A stretch of DNA of 10,995 nucleotides from an uncultured Chloroflexota bacterium (GCA_913020235.1 CAJWBT010000043.1:1-10995), one strand, 5' to 3'; positions 1-6,243 are shown, counted from the stretch's first letter. The notes: a model not told the origin generated them from the letters alone. Program-made: numbers and translations.

Positions 1-28
1 CCCCCCCCTTTTACGAAAGGGGGGATTT
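1..28. repeat. G/C-run hairpin repeat, copy 1 (downstream of the first DUF559 gene)
   Basis: A run of C and T faces a matching run of A and G: CCCCCCTTT (3-11) pairs with AAAGGGGGG (16-24) across the loop TACG, and GATTTC follows. It may begin before the window edge, so its left flank is unknown. Copy 2 at 427-463 has the same TTTACGAAA centre. Copies 3 and 4 have TTTATTAAA instead. Together copies 1 and 2 bracket the first DUF559 gene. It lacks the outer arm seen complete in copy 3, so it is probably a shortened derivative. Confidence 0.8.
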
Positions 29-58
29 CTACCCCCTATTCAACCAACACCTGAAGGA

Positions 59-388
59 TTACACCCACCACACATCAAGCTCTTGCAGTACTTGCATGTT
101 GCTAAAACGCAGCACTCGCAGCCCTTCGCTTGCCAGGCAGGCATCCCGTTCCGCGTCATTCTGCCTATGCTCTAGACCTAGGTGTTGCGACCCATCTACT
201 TCTACCACCAAGCTAGCTTTGGGTGCATAAAAATCCACAATGTAGTCCCCAATGGGCTTCTGACGATAGAACTGCGCGCCCTGAAGCTGTCTTTTACGCA
301 GCCGTGACCATAACATCTGCTCGCTGGGGGTCATTTCCGCGCGTAAGCTACGAGCGACATGTTTTAGGTTGGGATTGTATTTGAGCAT
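59..388 (-). CDS. DUF559 domain protein (Vsr/PD-(D/E)XK-like nuclease fold), copy A, C-terminus frameshifted
   Basis: The product is a small, 109-residue DUF559-family protein. Members share the fold of very-short-patch-repair and restriction-type endonucleases. Their biological role is poorly defined. Visible family marks are an N-terminal helix region with MTPSEQMLWSRLR (about 19-31), FYRQKPIGDYIVDFY (about 40-54) and LVVEVDGSQH (60-69). Asp52, Glu63 and Asp65 are the likely metal-site acids. The protein is about 80% identical by eye to the copy at 2023-2397 over the first 105 residues. It then diverges abruptly (DVWWV, stop) because one base is missing near 68-72. Restoring it gives DxVVGVILQVLVE with a stop at 36-38, matching the DAVVGIV of copy B. 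The start at 388 matches copy B. The gene sits between hairpin copies 1 and 2. It may still fold, since the nuclease core is intact. A direct cellular target cannot be inferred. Confidence 0.85.
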   Translation of the reverse strand: MLKYNPNLKHVARSLRAEMTPSEQMLWSRLRKRQLQGAQFYRQKPIGDYIVDFYAPKASLVVEVDGSQHLGLEHRQNDAERDACLASEGLRVLRFSNMQVLQELDVWWV

Positions 389-392
389 TGTC

Positions 393-405
393 GGAGAAAT
401 TCTCC
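393..405. promoter_or_regulatory. 13-base perfect dyad just upstream of DUF559 copy A
   Basis: GGAGAAATTCTCC is a perfect palindrome around a central A, five bases upstream of the DUF559 copy A start (minus strand). On the minus strand it also supplies a GGAG that could act as a weak, distant ribosome binding site. Copy B has GGGGGAATTT at the same place, without the dyad. It may therefore be a chance derivative of the hairpin flank rather than an operator. Confidence 0.3.
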
Positions 406-426
406 AGTACTTCTTTTGGCGGGGTT

Positions 427-463
427 AAATCCCCCCTAGCCCCCCTTTACGAAAGGGGGGAAC
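427..463. repeat. G/C-run hairpin repeat, copy 2 (upstream of DUF559 copy A)
   Basis: AAATCCCCCCTAG leads into the stem CCCCCCTTT (440-448), loop ACG, AAAGGGGGG (452-460). The TTTACGAAA centre is shared with copy 1 only. Its leading arm matches the reverse complement of the trailing arm of copy 3, so copies 2 and 3 face each other in inverted orientation across the ImuB-like gene. Its own trailing outer arm is missing. Confidence 0.85.
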
Positions 464-473
464 TTGATATTCC

Positions 474-518
<45 letters not shown>

Positions 519-757
519 TTAACCCCTTTGCCGGTACCATTTTCCGGTAGTGAGGTCCCGAAAGACGGTGATGCGCCGGCCGTCCTCGGTGGTCACGTGG
601 TAGTACATCCTGATGATGGGCTTCTCCCGCCACCACTCTTCGTCGATTTTCCACCGGCTGCCTATAGAGGCCACCCTGAGCCTGCGGCCTCGCCGGGTGA
701 GGGCCAGGGGCCGCTGGCGGGCATCCTCTTCAACGGCGATGGGCACCGGGAGGTTCA
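519..757 (-). pseudogene. Out-of-frame C-terminal DUF6504-like tail of the ImuB-like gene
   Basis: Downstream of the TGA that ends the ImuB-like frame (755-757), the other reading frame continues with a typical C-terminal tail of actinobacterial and Chloroflexota Y-family proteins. It reads LNLPVPIAV, then RPLALTRRGRRLRVASI, then WKIDEEWWREKPI, DGRRITVFRDLTTGKWY and a TAA at 519-521. The frames join if one extra C is placed in the CCCC run on the minus strand (G758-G761). This gives VPFDPLNLPVPIAV without loss of residues. It is therefore the lost tail of the upstream gene, through mutation or a homopolymer sequencing or assembly error, not a separate gene. DUF6504 is recalled from family pattern; the exact domain name is less sure than the continuity. 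Confidence 0.75.
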
Positions 758-1954
758 GGGGTCGAAGGGCACCAGGACCTGGCGTCTCTCGGGGATTCTG
801 GACCACGGCTCTACATCCTTTACCTGGTAGATGGGCGGTTTGCCGCCCAGGAGGGCCTCCAGTTGCCGCATCATCTCCCGGAGCTGCTCCCGCTTGCGGA
901 CATCCGAGAAAAGGCTGGACTGGATGCCGGACTCGCCGGTGAACCCGGCCAGAGTAAGCTTCATGTCCTCCAGGGGGCCGGGCAGGGCGGTTGTATCCAT
1001 CCGGCATTTCAGGGCGAACAGGGCCCTCTCTTTGCTGCCCACCGCCTCCTTGAAGGCGAAGCGTTTGGTCCACGGGGGATGACGGACCACCTGACTCTCG
1101 ATGGCAGCCGTGCGCACATACTTGCCGCGGATTTGGGGGCGGCTAAAAGCGCGGCCCAGCAGCGTTTCTACCGCCATTAAAATGGCGGGCTGAGTTACGG
1201 CCGGCGAAGGAAAGGTGAGGAACTCCGTCACCGCCTCCTCGCGCTGGAAGGGCAGCAGCGGGCTGCGGTCGACGCCGCCGGCCAGCTCCCAGGCCGTTTT
1301 CCCATCAACCCATAACTGGCCCTCGGCCCTCAACTGGGCCTGGACCGAACCCACGGAGAGGGCGGCCAGCCGGCCCAAGGTATGCAGTCCAAAGCGGTGC
1401 AGGCGGGTCTTGTTGTCCCAGGACAGGGGCAGCAGGTCTATGGAGAGTTCCTTGAGGAATCCGGCTACATCTTCGGGCACCCTGGTGGCCCGGCCGCTGC
1501 TACTGGTCACCGCGGCGACGTAGGCCGGGAATTTCCCCCCAGCCACTCCGATGCGGGGATTGAACTCCTGGGGCACCGCCTGGAGCAGCGACGCTATGAG
1601 CCTGGCCTCACCCCCGTACATGGCTTCCAGCCCGTCCAGCCCCACGTAGGCGCGGCCCAGATCAGCCTTCTCCACCAGGGGGCTTCGCTGCTCCAGGGCG
1701 CGGACCACCGCGTCGAAGGCCGATTCGTAGTACGGCGCATCTGCTTGGAGCAGGACTGTATCTTTGCACCGGGACACGGCTTCCTGAAGGGGCATGCCGG
1801 CGGCAACTCCCCGGGCCTCGGGGGAGCTGTCCAGCACCAGCTCTTTGGAGCCGTAGCTTTCCGTTATAACGACCGGCTTTCCCCGGAGTTCGGGATACCG
1901 CCGCAGCTCCGCTTTCATGGGAAGGTGGGTGACCAGTACGCAGGCGATTTTCAT
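755..1954 (-). CDS. ImuB-like Y-family DNA polymerase homologue, catalytic acids missing
   Basis: A 399-residue Y-family (DinB/ImuB-type) protein. The N-terminal palm/finger region covers about 1-165. The helix-hairpin-helix (thumb) region is about 170-230, with LLPLSWDNKTRLHRFGLHTL and LAGGVD. A little-finger-like region covers about 240-340. QSSLF at 345-349 fits the QxxLF beta-clamp-binding motif. The metal-binding acids of active Y polymerases are absent. The first 20 residues contain no Asp, and the usual S-x-D-E-A-Y site reads D-L-G-R-A-Y (98-103). This is as in ImuB, a non-catalytic adaptor for damage-tolerant DnaE2 synthesis. No imuA or dnaE2 is nearby. The start at 1954 has no Shine-Dalgarno sequence; a heptamer array begins eight bases upstream, so native promoter and RBS may be displaced. 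The tail is out of frame (519-757). Bypass synthesis is inferred from the family. Confidence 0.85.
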   Translation of the reverse strand: MKIACVLVTHLPMKAELRRYPELRGKPVVITESYGSKELVLDSSPEARGVAAGMPLQEAVSRCKDTVLLQADAPYYESAFDAVVRALEQRSPLVEKADLGRAYVGLDGLEAMYGGEARLIASLLQAVPQEFNPRIGVAGGKFPAYVAAVTSSSGRATRVPEDVAGFLKELSIDLLPLSWDNKTRLHRFGLHTLGRLAALSVGSVQAQLRAEGQLWVDGKTAWELAGGVDRSPLLPFQREEAVTEFLTFPSPAVTQPAILMAVETLLGRAFSRPQIRGKYVRTAAIESQVVRHPPWTKRFAFKEAVGSKERALFALKCRMDTTALPGPLEDMKLTLAGFTGESGIQSSLFSDVRKREQLREMMRQLEALLGGKPPIYQVKDVEPWSRIPERRQVLVPFDP

Positions 1955-1961
1955 GTTAGTT

Positions 1962-1982
1962 ATCAGCGATCAGCCATCAGCG
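1962..1982. repeat. Tandem heptamer array, three units of ATCAGCN
   Basis: ATCAGCG, ATCAGCC and ATCAGCG run head to tail. On the minus strand they read GCTGAT-type units, so the array is inverted relative to the one at 474-515. It lies between the start of the ImuB-like gene and hairpin copy 3, four bases from the hairpin. As at the other hairpins, the heptamers are on the side away from the DUF559 gene and read outward from the hairpin as GCTGAY. Confidence 0.8.
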
Positions 1983-1986
1983 TTTG

Positions 1987-2037
1987 GAAAATCCCCCCAT
2001 TCCCCCCTTTATTAAAGGGGGGTTAGAGGGGATTTTC
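1987..2037. repeat. Nested palindromic G/C-run repeat, copy 3 (complete form)
   Basis: This is the most complete copy. Outer arms GAAAATCCCC (1987-1996) and GGGGATTTTC (2028-2037) are perfectly complementary over 10 bases. Inner arms CCCCCCTTT (2002-2010) and AAAGGGGGG (2014-2022) are perfect over 9 bases, with loop ATT. The two short internal segments (CCATT and TTAGA) are not complementary and would form an internal loop. The right outer arm encodes the last residues and stop codon of DUF559 copy B. Copies of this kind in read-through frames give spurious peptide tails ending in PPFxKGG. Confidence 0.9.
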
Positions 2038-2397
2038 ATCTGACTGTTTCCCCAATGCTCGAGAAACTATACCCACCACCGCATCAAGCTCTTCCAATAC
2101 CTGAATGTTGCTAAAACGCAGCACCTGTAGCCCTTCGCTTGTCAGGTAAGCATCCCGTTCCGTGTCATTCTGCCTATGTTCTAGACCTAGGTGTTGTGAC
2201 CCATCCACCTCCACCACCAACTTTGCCTTGGGCGCGTAAAAGTCCACAATATAGGTTCCTATGGGCTTCTGCCGATAGAACTGCACACTGCGGAGCTGTT
2301 TCTTACGCAGCCGTGACCATAACATCTGCTCACTGTGGGTCATTGTATTGCGCAAACGGCGTGCGGTCTGTTTCAGGTTGCGGTTGTATATAAGCAT
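2023..2397 (-). CDS. DUF559 domain protein (Vsr/PD-(D/E)XK-like nuclease fold), copy B, full length
   Basis: A 124-residue intact paralogue of the gene at 59-388. It has the same core: MTHSEQMLWSRLR, FYRQKPIGTYIVDFY and LVVEVDGSQHLGLEHRQND. The acids equivalent to Asp52, Glu63 and Asp65 are kept. Unlike copy A, the frame continues through DAVVGIVSRALGKQSDENPL. The final ENPL and the TAA are read from the outer arm of hairpin copy 3. The gene therefore has no private stop codon and is physically merged with the repeat. The start at 2397 lies seven bases from hairpin copy 4, whose G run on the minus strand is the only purine-rich stretch upstream. Family function is unproven; a nuclease acting on the flanking repeats is one hypothesis. 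Confidence 0.88.
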   Translation of the reverse strand: MLIYNRNLKQTARRLRNTMTHSEQMLWSRLRKKQLRSVQFYRQKPIGTYIVDFYAPKAKLVVEVDGSQHLGLEHRQNDTERDAYLTSEGLQVLRFSNIQVLEELDAVVGIVSRALGKQSDENPL

Positions 2398-2405
2398 TGT
2401 TCAAT

Positions 2406-2468
2406 AAATTCCCCCATTCCCCCCTTTATTAAAGGGAGGTTAGAGGGGATTTCCTTTGATCGCTGATG
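2406..2468. repeat. G/C-run hairpin repeat, copy 4, with one trailing heptamer
   Basis: Inner arms CCCCCCTTT (2419-2427) and AAAGGGAGG (2431-2439) have one mismatch and the same ATT loop as copy 3. Outer arms AAATTCCCC (2406-2414) and GGGGATTT (2445-2452) pair with one bulged T. It is followed on the outer side by TTTGATC and GCTGATG (2462-2468), a residual heptamer in the outward orientation seen at the other hairpins. Copies 3 and 4 bracket DUF559 copy B. Confidence 0.85.
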
Positions 2469-2904
2469 GTTTGTTTTCGGGGATCGCATTATATAGAACG
2501 CATGTACGACTTAACAACAGGTGCAAGTCAGTAATCTTCGAATTATGATTAAACAAAATTTAAAACTGCGGATAACGTTGGGCATGGTAGAAGATAAATA
2601 TCCGGCTATCGTTGCCCAGAGGCTGGAAAACTGCTGATTGCGGCTATGATAATTTCTCCGAAGAAGATGCCAGGAAGACCGGAACCGACTCCCTTAGGTC
2701 TGACTAGACGAACCCCGATCACTCATGAGCCCCAGAAACTTTGCCTGCAAGATTCGGATAGATTTTCCCTGAGCGGTACAGTACGCTGTATTCTTGAAGC
2801 CTCTCTAGAAAGAACTCCAAGAGGAGGGTTTTTCTTGAAGGGGTGTGGGAAAATGAGGGCAACCCTCAAGAACGTTTACAACGGTTTCGAGGCAGGCTGA
2901 TAAG
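2461..2904. other. 444-base intergenic stretch with no convincing gene
   Basis: The first part (about 2470-2610) is more AT-rich than the rest of the window. A possible long-range stem pairs TGGGCA (2579-2584) with TGCCCA (2613-2618), with GATA and TATC inside it. An open frame at 2646-2900 would give 84 residues of low-complexity, family-less protein with no Shine-Dalgarno sequence, and I do not call it. No tRNA or rho-independent terminator is evident. The stretch must hold the ada promoter, but no clear -35/-10 pair is seen. A possible GAGG at 2889-2892 precedes the ada start by 12 bases. Confidence 0.5.
2777..2790. promoter_or_regulatory. Dyad TACAG-TACG-CTGTA upstream of ada
   Basis: Five-base arms pair perfectly around TACG, 114 bases before the ada start. 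It could be an operator half-site pair for a dimeric regulator. It does not match the Ada box, and its order (ACAG...CTGT) is the reverse of the enterobacterial LexA box. This is a weak call from symmetry and position alone. Confidence 0.25.
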
Positions 2905-4023
2905 ATGGCAACGGTCAAAGAGAAACCCTCTTCCATGGAGCATGCTGATCTGGACCGCCGCTGGCAGGCCGTGCTGGCCCGTGACCAACGGTCTGACGGC
3001 GCCTTTGTGTACGCCGTGCGGTCCACCGGGGTCTACTGCCGGCCCTCCTGCCCCAGCCGGCGGCCGAAGCGGGAGCAGGTGGTCTTCTTTCCAGGGCCCG
3101 AGGCGGCTGAGAGGGCGGGCTTTCGCCACTGCCGCCGTTGCCGTCCCGACCAACCCTTCCCTGCCGACCGGCCACTGGAGATAGTGAATCTTGTCTGCCG
3201 GTACATTCAGAACAACCAGCAGAATAGCCAGGACGGCCCGCCCACCCTGGCCCAGCTCAGCGGCCAAGCGGGCGCCAGCCCGGGGTATGTGCATCGGGTC
3301 TTCAAGCGGCTGATGGGCATCACGCCTCGCCAGTATGCCGACGCCTGCCGGCGGGACCGCTTCAAGGCCCGGTTGAGAGAAGGGTGGGACATCGCCGGCG
3401 CGATGTATGACGCCGGGTACGGCTCCACCAGCCGTCTGTACGAGGGATCAACGGAGCACCTGGGCATGAGCCCGGTCTCCTATCGCCGGGGCGGCCGGGG
3501 GGCTCGCATCACTTACACCATCGTGGCCTGTCCGCTGGGCCGGCTGCTGGTGGCCGCCACCGAGCGAGGAGTGTGCGCCGTAAAACTAGGTGGCTCCAAC
3601 ACGGAACTGGGCGACGCAATACGGAGAGAGTTCCCAGGGGCCCAGCTCCACCCGGACGACGGAGTCCTTGGCGAAACCGCTGGGGCTCTGGTGCGCCACC
3701 TGAAAGGGGACCTGGCCTACCTGGACTTACCGCTGGACATCCGTGCCACCGCCTTTCAGCGGCAGGTGTGGGAGTACCTGCGGACCATTCCCCATGGTGA
3801 GACCCGGTCCTATCAGCAGGTGGCCGCGGCGGTGGGCCGGGCCTGCGCCGCCAACCCTGTGGCGCTGGTGGTGCCGTGCCACCGGGTGGTCAAACGGGAC
3901 GGAGGCCTTGGCGGGTACCGCTGGGGCCCCGAGCGCAAGGCCGCCCTATTGGGCCGGGAGCGGTCGGCAACTGAGGTGTCCCCACAACGGGCGGAAGGAG
4001 CCAAATCGTCGAGAAAGCCTTGA
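2905..4023 (+). CDS. ada: Ada: bifunctional alkylation-repair methyltransferase and transcriptional regulator
   Basis: This 372-residue protein has the full three-domain Ada layout. First comes the N-terminal zinc domain (about 15-88), with Cys45, Cys49, Cys76 and Cys79 in VYCRPSC and HCRRC. In this family one of these cysteines takes the methyl group from DNA methylphosphotriesters and turns the protein into an activator. Second is an AraC-type helix-turn-helix region (about 90-196), including TLAQLSGQAGASPGYVHRVF and MGITPRQYADACR. Third is O6-methylguanine-DNA methyltransferase (about 203-352), with the acceptor Cys325 in LVVPCHRVVK and downstream GGYRWG. The length is close to the E. coli protein. 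The start at 2905 is the first Met before the zinc domain. The gene stands alone, with no alkA or alkB beside it, so an autoregulated single-gene response is inferred. The last 20 residues are a polar extension without recognisable motif. Confidence 0.96.
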   Translation: MATVKEKPSSMEHADLDRRWQAVLARDQRSDGAFVYAVRSTGVYCRPSCPSRRPKREQVVFFPGPEAAERAGFRHCRRCRPDQPFPADRPLEIVNLVCRYIQNNQQNSQDGPPTLAQLSGQAGASPGYVHRVFKRLMGITPRQYADACRRDRFKARLREGWDIAGAMYDAGYGSTSRLYEGSTEHLGMSPVSYRRGGRGARITYTIVACPLGRLLVAATERGVCAVKLGGSNTELGDAIRREFPGAQLHPDDGVLGETAGALVRHLKGDLAYLDLPLDIRATAFQRQVWEYLRTIPHGETRSYQQVAAAVGRACAANPVALVVPCHRVVKRDGGLGGYRWGPERKAALLGRERSATEVSPQRAEGAKSSRKP

Positions 4024-4037
4024 GGGCCGCATAGCCG

Positions 4038-4043
4038 TATAAT
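4038..4043 (+). promoter_or_regulatory. Candidate -10 box TATAAT for the peptidase gene
   Basis: A perfect TATAAT preceded by G lies 14 bases after the ada stop and 92 bases before the peptidase start. No good -35 hexamer is found at 16-18 bases. Similar GTATRCT/GTATACT hexamers precede the next two genes (5483-5489 and 6243-6249), which supports use of this box type here. The implied leader is about 85 bases. Confidence 0.4.
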
Positions 4044-4135
4044 AGACAAGGGACATTACTAGCGTCCCGGACGGCAGGTATTGTGCTCTCGCTCCCAGCC
4101 GGTCGCGCTGGAAATTCTGTCCCGCACCGTTACCC

Positions 4136-5458
4136 ATGCACACGGCATCGAAACGACTCAAAGCTTGCCCCCGGCGCTGCCCGCGCCTGGCGCTGGCCGG
4201 GTTGGGCGTTATCTTGGCGCTCTTCCTGCTGGCCACGCCGGTCCAGGCGTCCGGCGGCGGCATCGAGGTCCACGACTCCCGTGCGGAGGCGGAATTCCCC
4301 GGCGGCATCACCTTCACGCTGACCGCGGAGGGGGAGGCGGAGATCGTTGAGGTCCGGCTGTTTTACCGCACCCTCGACGAGGGTGTCTGGTCCTACGCCT
4401 ATTCCGGCTTCAGCGCCGGGAGTCACGTCACCGCAAGCTTCAGGCTCAGCATAGGCGGGTCCAACTACCTGCCCCCCGGCGCTGAGCTGGAGTACTACTA
4501 CGTCATTCGCGATTCACAGGGTAACGTCCATAAAACTTCTCCCACTGTCATCGAGTACACGGACGATCGCTTCCGATGGGAGCGGACTCAGGTTGGCCCC
4601 CTGCTCCTGCTGTATCATGACCTGCGACGGTCCAGGGTCGAGGGTGTCGCCCTCGAAGTGGAAGACCGGCTGGACCACATCCTCAGCTTGCTTCAGATAG
4701 AGACCAGCCAGCCAATCAAAGGGGTCATCTACAACCGGCGGGCCGAGGCGGAGGACGCTTTCCCCCGGCAGAGCCGGACCACCGACGAATTGCATGTCTT
4801 CGGGGGGTTCGCCTTCACGTCCACCGGGGGGTTCATCGGTATCGGATTCCAGACCGGGATCATCGTCCACGAGGCGGCCCACCTGCTGCTGGACCAGGCG
4901 CTCGGACCCAACGCCCTCCCTATGCCCGCCTGGCTGAACGAGGGGTTCGCCAGCTACATGGAGCCGGGCGCCACTCCCTATAGCGGGAAAAGCTTGAACT
5001 CTCGTGGCCTGCCTTTGCGGGCCATGACAAGGGTTTCGGGAACCCCCCAGGCCATCACCACCTTCTACCAGAAGGCGGAAAGCGTGGTGGCCTACCTGAT
5101 CGAGGAGTATGGAGTCGAGGCGTTCCAGCAGTTTGTCGGAGAGTTGGGCCGGGGCGGAACGACGGAGCAAGCCCTGCTCACGTCCTACGGGTTCGGCACT
5201 AACGATCTTGAGGACTTGTGGGCCACCGACGCCAAGCGGCCACCGGCGCCGGCCCCCGGGTCTCCGGCGAGGGGCTCTCCCTGGGTGAACTTCAGCTCGC
5301 TGGTCATCGGCGGCCTGGCGGTGACCGTGGCGTTGGTGGCGGGGATGCGCCTCGCCATCAGGATGTTGCGCCCGAGATTGGACACCGGCGAGGGGCTCCA
5401 GCCCTGGGAGGACCCGGACCTCTGGGACCCCAACGACGAAGACGATTATCGCTTCTGA
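4136..5458 (+). CDS. Secreted, C-terminally membrane-anchored peptidase MA-type metalloprotease
   Basis: A 440-residue predicted zinc peptidase. It starts with a basic N-region and a hydrophobic signal segment (about 18-38, ending PVQAS). A beta-rich domain follows (about 41-142), with LFYRTLDEGVWSYAY and ELEYYYVIRDSQGN, of the kind seen in front of peptidase MA domains. The catalytic domain contains HEAAH (245-249) and PAWLNEGFASY (264-274), in which Glu269 is the expected third zinc ligand of the gluzincin pattern. After a Pro/Ala-rich linker (about 369-382) a transmembrane helix (about 385-408) is followed by RPR and a short, very acidic tail rich in D, E and W. This implies an exported catalytic domain and a cytoplasmic tail. 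Substrate is unknown. No Shine-Dalgarno sequence is visible before the ATG, and no better in-frame start was found. It appears to be a single-gene unit. Confidence 0.88.
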   Translation: MHTASKRLKACPRRCPRLALAGLGVILALFLLATPVQASGGGIEVHDSRAEAEFPGGITFTLTAEGEAEIVEVRLFYRTLDEGVWSYAYSGFSAGSHVTASFRLSIGGSNYLPPGAELEYYYVIRDSQGNVHKTSPTVIEYTDDRFRWERTQVGPLLLLYHDLRRSRVEGVALEVEDRLDHILSLLQIETSQPIKGVIYNRRAEAEDAFPRQSRTTDELHVFGGFAFTSTGGFIGIGFQTGIIVHEAAHLLLDQALGPNALPMPAWLNEGFASYMEPGATPYSGKSLNSRGLPLRAMTRVSGTPQAITTFYQKAESVVAYLIEEYGVEAFQQFVGELGRGGTTEQALLTSYGFGTNDLEDLWATDAKRPPAPAPGSPARGSPWVNFSSLVIGGLAVTVALVAGMRLAIRMLRPRLDTGEGLQPWEDPDLWDPNDEDDYRF

Positions 5459-5537
5459 CCTTCCCCTGTCCCCAACTTTTTGGTATGCTCTTGGGCGTGC
5501 CAAGTAAGCGCACCGCCAACCTTAACCAGATTCGTCA

Positions 5538-5552
5538 CCCGCCTCCGGCGGG
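5538..5552. repeat. Short GC hairpin between peptidase and DinB-like genes
   Basis: CCCGCC, loop TCC and GGCGGG form a perfect six-base stem. It is framed by GTCA (5534-5537) and TGAC (5560-5563), so a longer imperfect hairpin is possible. There is no T run, so it is a poor rho-independent terminator. It resembles the small dispersed palindromes common between genes in GC-rich genomes. A second small stem, TCCGG/CCGGA at 5585-5600, lies close to the ribosome binding site of the next gene. Confidence 0.5.
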
Positions 5553-5621
5553 ATCGAAATGACATTTTCAGAGCGCAAACATTTTCCGGGCAAAGCCGGA
5601 TGTGATGCAAACGGCAGCGGC

Positions 5622-5629
5622 AAGGAGGT
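5622..5629 (+). promoter_or_regulatory. Strong ribosome binding site fixing a GTG start
   Basis: AAGGAGGT is a near-perfect anti-16S match. It lies five bases before GTG at 5635. The upstream in-frame ATG codons at 5602 and 5605 have no such site and would place this sequence inside the coding region. This decides the start of the DinB-like gene. Confidence 0.85.
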
Positions 5630-5634
5630 CCAAG

Positions 5635-6123
5635 GTGAGCAGTCTCGAGATTCAGAAGCTGCAAGAAGGCCTGCGCTCCGCACGTGAGGCGGTGCTTTCG
5701 GCTATCGAGGGGATTTCGGAGGCGGAGGTGCACGAGGTGCCGGCCCCCGGCGAATGGACGGTGGCCCAACTGCTGGGTCATATCGCGGAAGTTCAGCCCT
5801 TCTGGGTGTCCAAGGCAATCTTGATTACCAGAGAGGATGACCCCCCTGTTGCCCGCAATGCCGCCGAGGGTGAACTTCGGACGGCAGCCGTTGCCGGCCT
5901 CGCCCAGGAGAGCCTGGCCGACCTTAGACAGAGAGTGATCGCCGCCAACGACGCCGCGGTGGCTTCCATTGGGGGTATCGACCCCAAGGACCTGGACCGG
6001 GTGGGACACCGCGGTGAAGGAAAATCCGTATCCGCCGGCGAACTCATTCAGTCCGTGGCGTCCCACCTTAGAGAACACGCCGGCCAGATCGGCGAGACCC
6101 GCCGGACCGTGCGAGAGAGATAG
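5635..6123 (+). CDS. DinB/YfiT-like four-helix metal-binding protein
   Basis: From the GTG at 5635 the product has 162 residues, beginning SSLEIQKLQEGLRSA after the initiator. It fits the DinB_2-type family of damage-inducible-like proteins and metal-dependent thiol transferases. It shows GEWTVAQLLGHIAEVQPFW around residues 39-57 and SHLREHAGQI near 143-152. The three expected metal ligands are His49, His144 and His148 in this numbering. Such proteins are soluble four-helix bundles. Some act as bacillithiol or mycothiol S-transferases, but the substrate here is unknown, and this is not the polymerase also named DinB. It is preceded by a candidate -10 TATGCT (5484-5489) and a leader with two small hairpins. 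No partner gene is closely linked. Confidence 0.85.
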   Translation: MSSLEIQKLQEGLRSAREAVLSAIEGISEAEVHEVPAPGEWTVAQLLGHIAEVQPFWVSKAILITREDDPPVARNAAEGELRTAAVAGLAQESLADLRQRVIAANDAAVASIGGIDPKDLDRVGHRGEGKSVSAGELIQSVASHLREHAGQIGETRRTVRER

Positions 6124-6243
6124 GTGGGAGAAGCCCTCATGCCGGACAGGATAGAAACGCCGCAACAGGCCCGCCAGGCCTAGGGCAACCGATTCCATGG
6201 AACTTCCCGTTGTTTGAACAGGTTTCTTGCGGCGAGAATCGGG

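Noticed and set aside
1382..2026. 214-residue plus-strand frame ending in PPFPPLLKGG
   Set aside because: It is antisense to the ImuB-like gene, has no family resemblance, and its tail is read through hairpin 3.
2646..2900. 84-residue plus-strand frame before ada
   Set aside because: No Shine-Dalgarno sequence, no recognisable family, and unnatural composition; most likely chance.
4514..5503. 329-residue minus-strand frame opposite the peptidase
   Set aside because: No conserved motifs; the plus-strand frame has signal peptide, HEAAH and WLNEG in order.
5570..5634. GCAAAC...hairpin...GATGCAAACGGC, reminiscent of a GEMM (cyclic di-GMP) riboswitch
   Set aside because: The second long stem and tetraloop receptor elements of the class are missing and the segment is too short; the likeness is limited to a few bases.
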